Assembly (NCBI GenBank): GCA_947074145.1
Contig: CAMTOJ010000011.1
Coordinates: 1-64,000, forward strand
Source: an uncultured Bacteroidales bacterium
GTDB lineage: Bacteria > Bacteroidota > Bacteroidia > Bacteroidales > JAUNSR01
Direction of reading: 5' to 3'
Length of the DNA: 64,000 bases
Part shown: one piece after another, positions 36,032 through 44,066 of the stretch
How the letters are laid out: each line of letters opens with the position of its first letter
How positions within the stretch are numbered: position 1 is the first letter of the stretch
Notes under the pieces: model-generated
The model's input: only the letters and a program-made list of their open reading frames with translations
Database searches by the model: none
What the model was told of the DNA's origin: nothing
Translations under genes and position numbers: made by a program

Positions 36032-36835
36032 TTATATGAGAATATTGAGAAGCTCGGATAAGTCTTTTATAATATATTGATGGTTTATATCATCCTCTTT
36101 GTCATCCCAACCTATTCCTTTAATCCAGATTGTTTTACAACCAATACTATTAGCCGGATTTATATCTTTGTGGTATGAATCACCAATAACGACAACTTGG
36201 CATGCTTCAAATCCCGTTTTCTTTACTCCCATAGAAAAAATAGCCGGATCGGGTTTTCTAACTCCTACTACAGCTGATTCAATAATTGATTTAAAAAATC
36301 CATTAAGTCCAAAATCAACCAATACTGAATCAATATTACCATAAAAATTGGATACTAATACCATAGGATACTTTTCTGCTAATTTACTTAATACAGGTAA
36401 AGCATCAGATGTACATTTTTTCGCATAATTATAGCAATAATCTGATATCTTATGCTGCATAATAATCAATGAAACAGGTAAATCTATACCTGATCTTATA
36501 TTAATAAGTTCTATTTGAGGATCAGTAAAACTATCATATGAATTAATTTCCGACAATAAACCTTTTTCGTTGAGATAATATAATTCTAATGCAATTTTAA
36601 TTCTCATCAAATCAAGAAAAGTATGTTCAGGATATATAAACCTCTCCTTTGCTAATCTTCTTTCCGCATAAACATATGCTTCACGAAATATTTCTTTGGA
36701 GATATTCATTCCTGATAATATATATCCCTCGTATATTATTTCTGCCCAATGATCACCTTTAGAGTCTATTGTACCACCATAATCAAATATCAAAGCTTTT
36801 ACTTTTTCCTTATCTGATATCTCCATATTAAACAA
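36032..36835 (-). CDS. HAD-superfamily hydrolase in the inositol-lipid block
   Basis: The 267-residue protein has HAD motif I ALIFDYGGTIDS, motif II VLVSNF, motif III GVRKPDPAIF and motif IV VVIGDSYHKDI, with a helical cap between I and II (subfamily I). In motif I the usual second Asp (DxDGT) is Gly, as in some dehalogenase-like and YihX-like members, so phosphatase activity is possible but not certain. From its position it could dephosphorylate phosphatidylinositol phosphate or inositol phosphate. The gene starts 35 bp after the flippase-like gene. M1 (36835) or M4 may be the true start. Confidence 0.85.
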   Translation of the reverse strand: MFNMEISDKEKVKALIFDYGGTIDSKGDHWAEIIYEGYILSGMNISKEIFREAYVYAERRLAKERFIYPEHTFLDLMRIKIALELYYLNEKGLLSEINSYDSFTDPQIELINIRSGIDLPVSLIIMQHKISDYCYNYAKKCTSDALPVLSKLAEKYPMVLVSNFYGNIDSVLVDFGLNGFFKSIIESAVVGVRKPDPAIFSMGVKKTGFEACQVVVIGDSYHKDINPANSIGCKTIWIKGIGWDDKEDDINHQYIIKDLSELLNILI

Positions 36836-36870
36836 TTTTATTATTATTCAGATCTCGAAACTTTCTTTTT

Positions 36871-37899
36871 CTATTCTCCTTTTTGAGCAACTGGTTTTTT
36901 AAATTTCACCTTCATCAACAAAATCCCTATACCTATCCAGAATAGCTCACGTATTCGTGTTATCATGCTAACCGAAATACTCAGACCCGGCACCAGACCG
37001 ATTGTTTTAAAAGCAAGCATCAATCCACCCTCTCGGGTACCTAATTGCATAGGAGAGAAAAACAATATATTTGCAAACAAAGAAGATAACCCCACCACAA
37101 TAAGCGCATCAATATAATTTGCATCAAATCCCATAGCATAGATTATCAACAAAATCTCAACTGCATTCACCAACCTGGCCATAAACTCTAATGACAAAGC
37201 AAAATAAAAAGTTTTTTCCCTTTTCCCTTTTAGTCCTTTTATTTGAGTATCAATTAAATTAAGTCTATCTATCGTAGCCGGTTTTAGAGTCTTTATCTTT
37301 TTATTAAGGATTGGTACTTTACTAAATATTCTGGTAATTGTGACAACTAATCCTTTCTTATATCCTCTAAAAAATAAGAATATCAATACCAGACAAACTA
37401 AAACAATAATACTCATTGCAATAGATATAGAGAGCGACAATGGCACAAACCATGCTATAAGAATTATTGTTGCTAACCAAAAAAAGAAATGTGAACACAC
37501 ATGCATCATTGCATATAAGATAACAGAAGATGTAGCTTTTTCTGTTGATACATGCTTTTTTAATTCCAATATTCTATATGGCTCGCCTCCGGCCAGACCA
37601 AAAGGAGTAATATAATTCAATGCATAACCTGAAATTGTAAGCCTTAGCACCTCTTTATATGATACTCTACATTGAGGATCATCATTTATTATCTGATACC
37701 AAGCTAAAGCATTTAATATATATCCAATTCCCCACACTCCGATAATAGCAAAAAACCACCATCCGGTCTGTCTTAAATTATCAAATATATTATGCACCCC
37801 TATTTTGGTTATCATAAAACACAAAATAGATAAGCCCACAAGAAATGCAAGATTACGCAGTGTAAATATTTTTTTAAGACTGGTTACTAATTTGTTCAT
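36871..37899 (-). CDS. Flippase-like membrane protein (UPF0104/LPG_synthase_TM)
   Basis: The 342-residue protein has about eight hydrophobic segments and the family's motifs ITPFGLAGGEPYRI (about 98-111) and FSPMQLGTREGGLMLAF (about 278-294). This is the membrane domain shared with lysylphosphatidylglycerol synthases (MprF), which in MprF moves the lipid across the membrane; no aminoacyl transferase domain is fused here. It overlaps the preceding CDP-alcohol phosphotransferase gene by 26 bp. The likely role is transport of the inositol lipid or an intermediate, as inference from context. Confidence 0.85.
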   Translation of the reverse strand: MNKLVTSLKKIFTLRNLAFLVGLSILCFMITKIGVHNIFDNLRQTGWWFFAIIGVWGIGYILNALAWYQIINDDPQCRVSYKEVLRLTISGYALNYITPFGLAGGEPYRILELKKHVSTEKATSSVILYAMMHVCSHFFFWLATIILIAWFVPLSLSISIAMSIIVLVCLVLIFLFFRGYKKGLVVTITRIFSKVPILNKKIKTLKPATIDRLNLIDTQIKGLKGKREKTFYFALSLEFMARLVNAVEILLIIYAMGFDANYIDALIVVGLSSLFANILFFSPMQLGTREGGLMLAFKTIGLVPGLSISVSMITRIRELFWIGIGILLMKVKFKKPVAQKGE

Positions 37900-38797
37900 T
37901 AAATTCTTTACAGATTTTTTCGTGTGTAATCATCAAATAGATAAGCATCCCGTTTAGCACTGTCAATTCAAAAACAAAATAGAGCCACGGTTGTGATAAA
38001 AATAAACTCACAAATAATGCTATTACTCGTGTATTGAATGACAGCATATTCGTATATTTCATCAAAGGAAGACTTTTCTTTCGAAATTCCTCTCTCAAAG
38101 TTTCCGGCACATCATTATCACCATATTGAGCACGAAGAGTTTTTCTGAATTTTTGCATTTGAGGTGTCATAATCTCCTGATTTTTTGTGTAATTCAGATA
38201 AAACCATGTGAATACCTTATAAACCGGATCCTTTGAGAATTTAAGCGCCTCAAGCTCTTTTTTTACTTTATTGGAATCATCAAGTTCACTACCTTTTTTA
38301 CCCTTGATGAAAAACAAATGGAAGTTTCTGTAATAATCCGCGATTGCAGCCTGTTTTGCATGACAAAAACCTGCTGTTGCAGCGAGAATCCATATCCAAA
38401 TTCCCCATTCTGGAGTCAAACGAATGCATATAGATGCATAAATCGTTATAAACCATAAATCACCACATGCTCCGTCTAATATGCGACCTATATAAGAAAA
38501 CTGCCCGGTCATTCTAGCAAGTTGTCCATCCGCACTATCATATGTATTTGCCCAAACAAGCAAAAACATCCCTATTACATTCAATATCAGATCATTGAAA
38601 TAAAACATCACACCTGCACTTACTCCCAGTATTATTGATAATACTGAAACAGTATTTGGTGATATTTTTAATTTTTCAAAGAAAAGAGCCCAACAATAAC
38701 CTAATGGTCGGTAGAATTTTAAATCAAGAAATTCTTCCGTATCCATAGATTTTAAAGTTTGCTCATAACTATATTTTTTATTTTCAGACATAAACAT
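37874..38797 (-). CDS. CDP-alcohol phosphotransferase, probable phosphatidylinositol-phosphate synthase
   Basis: The 307-residue membrane protein carries the CDP-alcohol phosphotransferase motif: Asp87, Asp90, Gly91, Ala94, Arg95, Gly104 and Asp108 in YDSADGQLARMTGQFSYIG followed by RILDGACGD. The final Asp (113) comes after four residues rather than the usual three, a subfamily feature. The enzyme would transfer a phosphatidyl group to inositol phosphate, or use CDP-inositol made by the nucleotidyltransferase encoded two genes upstream. It has about six membrane segments. Genes upstream and downstream are close or overlapping, indicating one operon. M1 or M3 may be the start. Confidence 0.88.
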   Translation of the reverse strand: MFMSENKKYSYEQTLKSMDTEEFLDLKFYRPLGYCWALFFEKLKISPNTVSVLSIILGVSAGVMFYFNDLILNVIGMFLLVWANTYDSADGQLARMTGQFSYIGRILDGACGDLWFITIYASICIRLTPEWGIWIWILAATAGFCHAKQAAIADYYRNFHLFFIKGKKGSELDDSNKVKKELEALKFSKDPVYKVFTWFYLNYTKNQEIMTPQMQKFRKTLRAQYGDNDVPETLREEFRKKSLPLMKYTNMLSFNTRVIALFVSLFLSQPWLYFVFELTVLNGMLIYLMITHEKICKEFNEQISNQS

Positions 38798-38864
38798 ATC
38801 AAATGAAAATATTCGGATATTCCGAATATCTATACTTTAAAACAGATAATGTTACATCTCCTTT

Positions 38865-39764
38865 TTATCGAAGATTATTAATTTTCTTTTTATCATTTAT
38901 AAATTCAAATCCTATATTGTTTAAAATGATGGATTTAGCTATATAATCTGCTGCAATTTCTCTGCATGGAGCAAAACTTGGCCAGTCATTAAAATCTATT
39001 ATTCTTATTGTTCCATCAGTAGCCACAATACAGTCCCCCCCATAAATCTTTACATTCAAAACTGCAGCTGCATTATTGCAAATCCCTTGCATCTGAGATA
39101 TATCGAAAGGGATACCCTTTGATTCACCGTTTATTGCTTCGAGTCCGAATTTGCTATGATTAACATCAAAAGGATAAAACCAATAGAAAAAATTAGTATC
39201 GGCTACACCGTAAAACTTTACAAGATCTCCTACAAGATGTTCATTGACTACAGCTCTCTTGATTCCTCTAATTCGATATTCATTTATTATCGATTTTGCT
39301 TCCTCTCTATTTCTTACATAGGAAACATCTTCTCTATGAATTGCATGAAAATCTCCTCTTTTTATCCAACAAGGAATAAATTCATCTTTATTCAGATAAA
39401 CCTCAAGATTTTCAGTTGTATCTATAATTATACTTTTAGGATGTGGAATATTATTATTGATTAATAACGTTGTCATTCTTTCCCTACAACAATTTTCATT
39501 ACCGTAAGCTGAGTTTACAACTTTATAACCTTTATTCTCTAACTCCTTTAATCGGATTATTGTTTCCTGAGATCGAGCCATTGAAAATATATTTTTCACA
39601 TCTGTCCCGGATTGCAAAAATTCATTTTCATCCATGACACGAACGTCAAGTCCAAATTCTTTAAGAGCGCTACATGTAAGATTAAAAATTGCAGCATCAT
39701 TCCCTATATGATTAGGTGAATAGATATTTGCTCTTGAAATTCCTAAAATTCTATTATCTCCCAT
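38865..39764 (-). CDS. ATP-grasp ligase-like protein
   Basis: The 299-residue soluble protein has an ATP-grasp fold pattern: an N-terminal Rossmann-like part, a central domain with CWIKRGDFHAIHREDVSYV (about 147-165; nucleotide-binding Lys) and the metal-binding end IYGGDCIVATDGTIRIIDFNDWPSF (split: GGDCIV at about 238, IIDFNDWPSF at about 251) with the D-x-N motif. Such enzymes join a carboxylate to an amine or other nucleophile using ATP. It sits between nucleotidyltransferase and CDP-alcohol phosphotransferase genes (13 and 67 bp gaps). This suggests an amino-acid-like addition to the lipid head group, which is speculative. Confidence 0.72.
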   Translation of the reverse strand: MGDNRILGISRANIYSPNHIGNDAAIFNLTCSALKEFGLDVRVMDENEFLQSGTDVKNIFSMARSQETIIRLKELENKGYKVVNSAYGNENCCRERMTTLLINNNIPHPKSIIIDTTENLEVYLNKDEFIPCWIKRGDFHAIHREDVSYVRNREEAKSIINEYRIRGIKRAVVNEHLVGDLVKFYGVADTNFFYWFYPFDVNHSKFGLEAINGESKGIPFDISQMQGICNNAAAVLNVKIYGGDCIVATDGTIRIIDFNDWPSFAPCREIAADYIAKSIILNNIGFEFINDKKKINNLR

Positions 39765-39776
39765 CGATAATAACTT

Positions 39777-40496
39777 TTACAATATGCACGATTTCAAAAA
39801 CATTGAAGCTGTTTCGATATCCTCTGCATGATCTACATCTACTATTTTGGTAAAAGGATAACCTTTTATCTCATATTTATTCTCTATTAATGCTCTTTGA
39901 AAATTTCTCATTCTGGCCTTTCCCGAATCAATAGAATTTTTTAGAATACTGAAACAGTCACTATTCAAACAATAAATTCCACCCGATATATAACGAGCAT
40001 TATCAGGCGCAGAGTCATAAAATCCGGTGACATACATATCATCATTCACGTCTACATATAAAGGGGACTCATCTTCAATAAAATCAGTTATGGCAAAATA
40101 ACCTGAAAGATTTTCATTGTCAACAAACCCTTTTATAAATTCGCCAAACTCTTTTTCCGGAAATATTGTATCAACAGTAGTCAGACAAAACTTTCCCCGA
40201 CCAAGTATTTTTGATAGTTCATAAAAACTATGCATCGAACTCTTGGTACTTTTTACAATAACGTTTATCGGTACAGTTTGTTGAGTCTTTTTTAGATAAT
40301 CCTCCACTTCTGTCATATAATCGTTTATAATAATATTTATGCTTTTAGCATTATTTGATGAAAAGATCCTTATTAGTCTCTCTATCAACTTCTCTCCATT
40401 TACTTCAATCAATGGCTTGGGTGTTGTTATACCCTCTTTAACAAGTCTCGATCCATCACCAGCTGCTATTATAGCATAATTTATACCATTAGTCAT
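39777..40496 (-). CDS. Sugar-phosphate-type nucleotidyltransferase, candidate inositol-phosphate cytidylyltransferase
   Basis: The 239-residue protein has the nucleotidyltransferase signature AIIAAGDGSRL with PKPLIEVNG (about 8-35), a DTIFPE metal/nucleotide site and a late DVDHAEDI block typical of the fold. Family members activate sugar or polyol phosphates as NDP derivatives. Beside MIPS and a CDP-alcohol phosphotransferase the best guess is CDP-inositol formation, analogous to the archaeal IPCT/DIPPS pair, and Bacteroides inositol-lipid clusters also contain an NTP transferase. The gene overlaps pdxA by 8 bp. Nucleotide and substrate remain unproven. Confidence 0.8.
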   Translation of the reverse strand: MTNGINYAIIAAGDGSRLVKEGITTPKPLIEVNGEKLIERLIRIFSSNNAKSINIIINDYMTEVEDYLKKTQQTVPINVIVKSTKSSMHSFYELSKILGRGKFCLTTVDTIFPEKEFGEFIKGFVDNENLSGYFAITDFIEDESPLYVDVNDDMYVTGFYDSAPDNARYISGGIYCLNSDCFSILKNSIDSGKARMRNFQRALIENKYEIKGYPFTKIVDVDHAEDIETASMFLKSCIL

Positions 40497-41595
40497 TCTG
40501 AGCCTCAGTAGTTAAATCCAATTTCTCATTATCTCCACTCTTATCGAAATATTGTTTTCTCAAAGGATTCTTTCTCATCTCTTTGTAATTAATTCTATTT
40601 CTGAATGTATCAAGAGCTACATAAAGCGCTTGCCTAAACGATTCTTCCGAAGCGATTCCTTTACCTGCTATATCATAAGCTGTTCCGTGATCGGGAGATG
40701 TTCTAATAAGCGGTATTCCTGCTGTAAAATTTACACCCTCTTCCATCGCTATTGTTTTGAAAGGTGCTAAACCTTGATCATGATACATGGCAAGCACGCC
40801 ATCAAACTCCTGATATTTCAAAGACCCGAAAAATCCATCTGATGCATATGGTCCAAAACAAAGAATTCCATTCATCATTGCTTGCTCGATTGTTGGTTTT
40901 ATTACTTCGATCTCCTCCATTCCCAACAATCCTTCTTCTCCATTATGCGGATTTAATGATAAAACTGCTATACGAGGTTTTTGTATATCAAAGTCTTGTT
41001 GAAGTGTTTTATTGAATGACTCCAACTTTTCCATAATATTATCAGGTGTAATCAATGAAGGCACCTTACTCAAAGGTACATGCGTTGTAACAAGTGCAAC
41101 TCTTAAAGTATCCTGCATCAATATCATCAACGATTTTTCACCATCTCCACATTTTGTTTCAAGATATTCGGTGTGACCAGGAAATTTAAACTCTTCAGAT
41201 TGTATATTATGTTTATTAATTGGAGCTGTTAGCATTACATCTATCAATCCTTCATTAAACTCATCAGTCGCTCTTACCAAAGATTGAAAAGCAGCAAATC
41301 CGGCAACTTCTGTCGATTGTCCAAACTCTACTTTCACTTCCTCTTCCGAACAATTAACAAAATTCAATTTGCCATCTTCGGCCTCTGAAGCTGAATTTAT
41401 TATATTAAATGTAATAGGTGCAAGTTCAAGTGCTTTACGATGATAAGCTGCTACTTTTGTTAATCCGTAAACAATCGGAGTACATAATTCTGTTATGCGA
41501 GGATCTGAAAGAGTTTTTAAAATTATTTCATATCCGATTCCGTTGATATCCCCTTGAGTAATAGCAACTCTGATTTTATAAGAATGATCCATCAA
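40489..41595 (-). CDS. pdxA: 4-hydroxythreonine-4-phosphate dehydrogenase
   Basis: The 368-residue protein covers the whole PdxA family, with ITQGDINGIGYEI near the start (about 12-24), the metal-site LTAPINKHNI and FPGHTEYLE (about 142-165), and YHDQGLAPFK and RTSPDHGTAYDIAGK near residues 270-312. PdxA oxidises 4-phospho-hydroxythreonine in pyridoxal phosphate synthesis. It is the first gene of the block leading to the inositol-lipid genes, although the pathways are unrelated. A TAnnTTTG box lies 56 bp upstream of the start. Confidence 0.96.
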   Translation of the reverse strand: MMDHSYKIRVAITQGDINGIGYEIILKTLSDPRITELCTPIVYGLTKVAAYHRKALELAPITFNIINSASEAEDGKLNFVNCSEEEVKVEFGQSTEVAGFAAFQSLVRATDEFNEGLIDVMLTAPINKHNIQSEEFKFPGHTEYLETKCGDGEKSLMILMQDTLRVALVTTHVPLSKVPSLITPDNIMEKLESFNKTLQQDFDIQKPRIAVLSLNPHNGEEGLLGMEEIEVIKPTIEQAMMNGILCFGPYASDGFFGSLKYQEFDGVLAMYHDQGLAPFKTIAMEEGVNFTAGIPLIRTSPDHGTAYDIAGKGIASEESFRQALYVALDTFRNRINYKEMRKNPLRKQYFDKSGDNEKLDLTTEAQND

Positions 41596-41650
41596 TATTT
41601 ATTTTCCTAAAAAGTGGGCATTCCTGCAACTTATCAATGTTGTATAAGTG

Positions 41651-41658
41651 CAAAAATA
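41651..41658 (-). promoter_or_regulatory. -7 box for the pdxA/inositol-lipid operon
   Basis: The minus strand reads TATTTTTG, matching TAnnTTTG. The predicted leader starts with a small hairpin (TGCACTTAT pairing with ATAAGTTGCA, one bulge). No TTTG box is seen at the right distance. Confidence 0.45.
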
Positions 41659-41685
41659 CCCACATTTGTTATATTATTATTTGTA

Positions 41686-42726
41686 TTAATTATTTGTTTC
41701 AATTGTGATTGGCACTTCAGGAAGCATATTTTCCTGCGGTAATCTCAATGTATATAATGCAGCTTCAATTCTTCTCAAAGCTTGTTTTTTCTTTTTATCC
41801 GGAGCAAAAATAAACACTTCGGCTGTTATTATACGATTGTTAATTTCATCTAATCGGGTTAATGAAACAAAAGGTCCCCCCATTGCATCTCCTTCCATTT
41901 CCCATAAACCTCTTACTTCTGCCACAAATTTACCTCCCAGATTCTTTTTCTGATATTCCGGTTCAATTGTTTTGGATGTTTTCATATAACTATTTTCATA
42001 GGCTCCGGGAATATTTACTTTCATTACCGAATCTCTTCTTGCAATGATTTTATCAAGATCAAACGCGTTTATATCATTATAAGGCACAGAATATACCACT
42101 ACATCAATTCTTTCAAATCCTGAATTATTTGATACCCAATAAAAGTTTTCTCCTTTTTTTGAAACGTTTATTTCTGCCGGCAGATTCATCTCTACTCCAA
42201 GTAGTTCATATAATTCTTCAGCAGATTTTTTATTATAACTTTTCTGTAAAATCTTTACTACTCTATTCAATTCTGAACTTACAAAAAACTCAATTATGAC
42301 TGCGGCATTAGCCGGTACAAACGATTCAAGGCTCTTTACGCTGGGCGCTTTAATATACAAAACCATCTGTCCGTCACTCCATACATTTTTAGCAAAGCTT
42401 ATTTTAGGTTGAGTATACATAGTACTGTCAATATCAACATAAAGAATATTCCTTACAGGCTTTACTATGTTATCAAATTGAGATGTAGGTACAGCAGACA
42501 CTCTAAATTGAGCTTCAGGTTGTGGTAATCCGGGCACAGGACTTTGAAGAACCGATTTCAGCTCTTTTCCTATCTGACCTTGCAATACACTATTACTGGC
42601 TACAAGCAATACCTCAAAAGGCGAACCGGTAGCTTTGGTTAAGGTTCTGTTTTTTCCTTTACAACCGACTAATAGCATCATCGAAGCTACTATAAAAAGT
42701 AACAGATAATTTGATTTTGTTTTCAT
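41686..42726 (-). CDS. DUF4837 family lipoprotein
   Basis: The 346-residue protein has a lipobox (ASMMLLVGCKGKNR, Cys at about 22) and the features of DUF4837: GSPFEVLLVASNSVLQGQIG after the linker, PQPEAQFRVSAV, and FAKNVWSDGQMVLYIKAPS. The family is confined to Bacteroidota and has no known function. It is exported and probably membrane-anchored in the periplasm. It lies between rlmN and pdxA on the same strand, with 109- and 90-bp gaps. Confidence 0.88.
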   Translation of the reverse strand: MKTKSNYLLLFIVASMMLLVGCKGKNRTLTKATGSPFEVLLVASNSVLQGQIGKELKSVLQSPVPGLPQPEAQFRVSAVPTSQFDNIVKPVRNILYVDIDSTMYTQPKISFAKNVWSDGQMVLYIKAPSVKSLESFVPANAAVIIEFFVSSELNRVVKILQKSYNKKSAEELYELLGVEMNLPAEINVSKKGENFYWVSNNSGFERIDVVVYSVPYNDINAFDLDKIIARRDSVMKVNIPGAYENSYMKTSKTIEPEYQKKNLGGKFVAEVRGLWEMEGDAMGGPFVSLTRLDEINNRIITAEVFIFAPDKKKKQALRRIEAALYTLRLPQENMLPEVPITIETNN

Positions 42727-42835
42727 TTATAAGATTCTTCAATTAATGTTTAACTACAAATATAAACATATTATGATTTAATAAGATCCATATTTTTATT
42801 TGTTTTAGGAATAAATCAATCTATTACTATATTGA

Positions 42836-43870
42836 TTAACCCTGTTTATCGTTTTTCTCTCCTTTTTTTGTGGAAAGCATACCGCAGGCTGCAAAAATAT
42901 CTTCACCCCGCGAAGAGCGAATAGTACAAGTTACTCCCTTTGATGTAAGATAATCACGAAAGGCAATCATTGCTTTTTCATCCGAACTTTTCAGATCAAC
43001 GTCAGGTATAGCATGAAATCGTATCAGGTTAACCCTGCAATCCAATCCTTTCAGAACTTTTGCAAGTTCCTTTGCATCTTCAATGGAATCATTGTAACCG
43101 TTAAACATAATATACTCAAACGATAATCTTCTCTGTTTTGAAAAGTCATACTCTTTCAGCAGATCAATTATATCATACATATTCCAGGCCTTCTCAACAG
43201 GCATTATTTCCAACCTTTTTTCAGGAAAAGAGGCATGCAGACTCACTGCCAAATGACATTTACTTTCATCCAAAAATCGACGTACATTTTTCTCAACACC
43301 AATCGTTGAAACAGTTATTCGTTTTGGACTCCATGAAAATCCCCAATCTGAGGTAAGTATCTCTAATGCTTTTAAAACTTCTTCATAATTATCCATCGGC
43401 TCTCCCATCCCCATAAAAACAAGATTGGTAAGTTTCTCGCTATCAGGTATTGAAACAATTTGATTAATTATCTCTGCCGAAGTAAGATTACCATTAAACC
43501 CTTGTTTTCCGGTCATACAGAAAACACAGTTCATTTTACATCCCACCTGCGAGCTGACACAAAGCGTAGCACGCTCTTTATCAGGAATATAAACAGCCTC
43601 TATAAACTTATCTCCCGCTGCACTAAAAAGATATTTCTTTGTTCCGTCAACCGATATTGCTTCATGACGAGGTAGATCTAATCCAATTACAAAATCCTCA
43701 GATAATAAATCTCTATGTTTCTTTGATATATTCGTCATATCATCAATAGATGTTACCCTCTTGACATATAACCATTGAGCGATCTGTTTTGCAGTAAATC
43801 CCGGCATCCCATAATCTGCTACTATCTTTTTTAATTCGTCTAAACTCTTTCCTATTAATTTTCCCTTCAT
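42836..43870 (-). CDS. rlmN: 23S rRNA/tRNA adenine C2 methyltransferase RlmN
   Basis: The 344-residue radical-SAM enzyme shows the [4Fe-4S] motif Cys111, Cys115, Cys118 in VGCKMNCVFCMTGKQGF, the FMGMGEPMDNY motif, and the second catalytic Cys near residue 329 in GEDIFAACGML. It methylates A2503 of 23S rRNA and A37 of some tRNAs. A -7 box TAGCTTTG precedes it. Confidence 0.96.
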   Translation of the reverse strand: MKGKLIGKSLDELKKIVADYGMPGFTAKQIAQWLYVKRVTSIDDMTNISKKHRDLLSEDFVIGLDLPRHEAISVDGTKKYLFSAAGDKFIEAVYIPDKERATLCVSSQVGCKMNCVFCMTGKQGFNGNLTSAEIINQIVSIPDSEKLTNLVFMGMGEPMDNYEEVLKALEILTSDWGFSWSPKRITVSTIGVEKNVRRFLDESKCHLAVSLHASFPEKRLEIMPVEKAWNMYDIIDLLKEYDFSKQRRLSFEYIMFNGYNDSIEDAKELAKVLKGLDCRVNLIRFHAIPDVDLKSSDEKAMIAFRDYLTSKGVTCTIRSSRGEDIFAACGMLSTKKGEKNDKQG

Positions 43871-43889
43871 TGAAGATTTTATTTTTATG

Positions 43890-43897
43890 CAAAGCTA
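43890..43897 (-). promoter_or_regulatory. -7 box for rlmN
   Basis: The minus strand reads TAGCTTTG, matching TAnnTTTG, 20 bp upstream of the rlmN start. It is divergent from the metallo-hydrolase promoter. Confidence 0.45.
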
Positions 43898-44041
43898 CAT
43901 AAAAAAACAACACTCTTATTTTATAGTCGTTCATTATACCGTTTAAAGATTTGTCCCAAATTGCTTGATAAAAGTCCTGTTTTCATTGATAAGTATACAA
44001 CAATCAGTAATTTGTTTAATCTGTATAATATATTTACTACA

Positions 44042-44049
44042 TAATTTTG
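44042..44049 (+). promoter_or_regulatory. -7 box that decides the start of the metallo-hydrolase gene
   Basis: TAATTTTG matches TAnnTTTG. Transcription would begin around 44055, so the in-frame ATG at 43965 would not be transcribed. This supports a start at 44067 or 44076. Confidence 0.5.
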
Positions 44050-44066
44050 TGTTATATACTTCGCAA

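Noticed and set aside
43965..44066. N-terminal extension of the MBL-fold hydrolase from an ATG at 43965
   Set aside because: A TAnnTTTG promoter box lies at 44042-44049, and the ATG at 44067 or 44076 gives a clean signal anchor.
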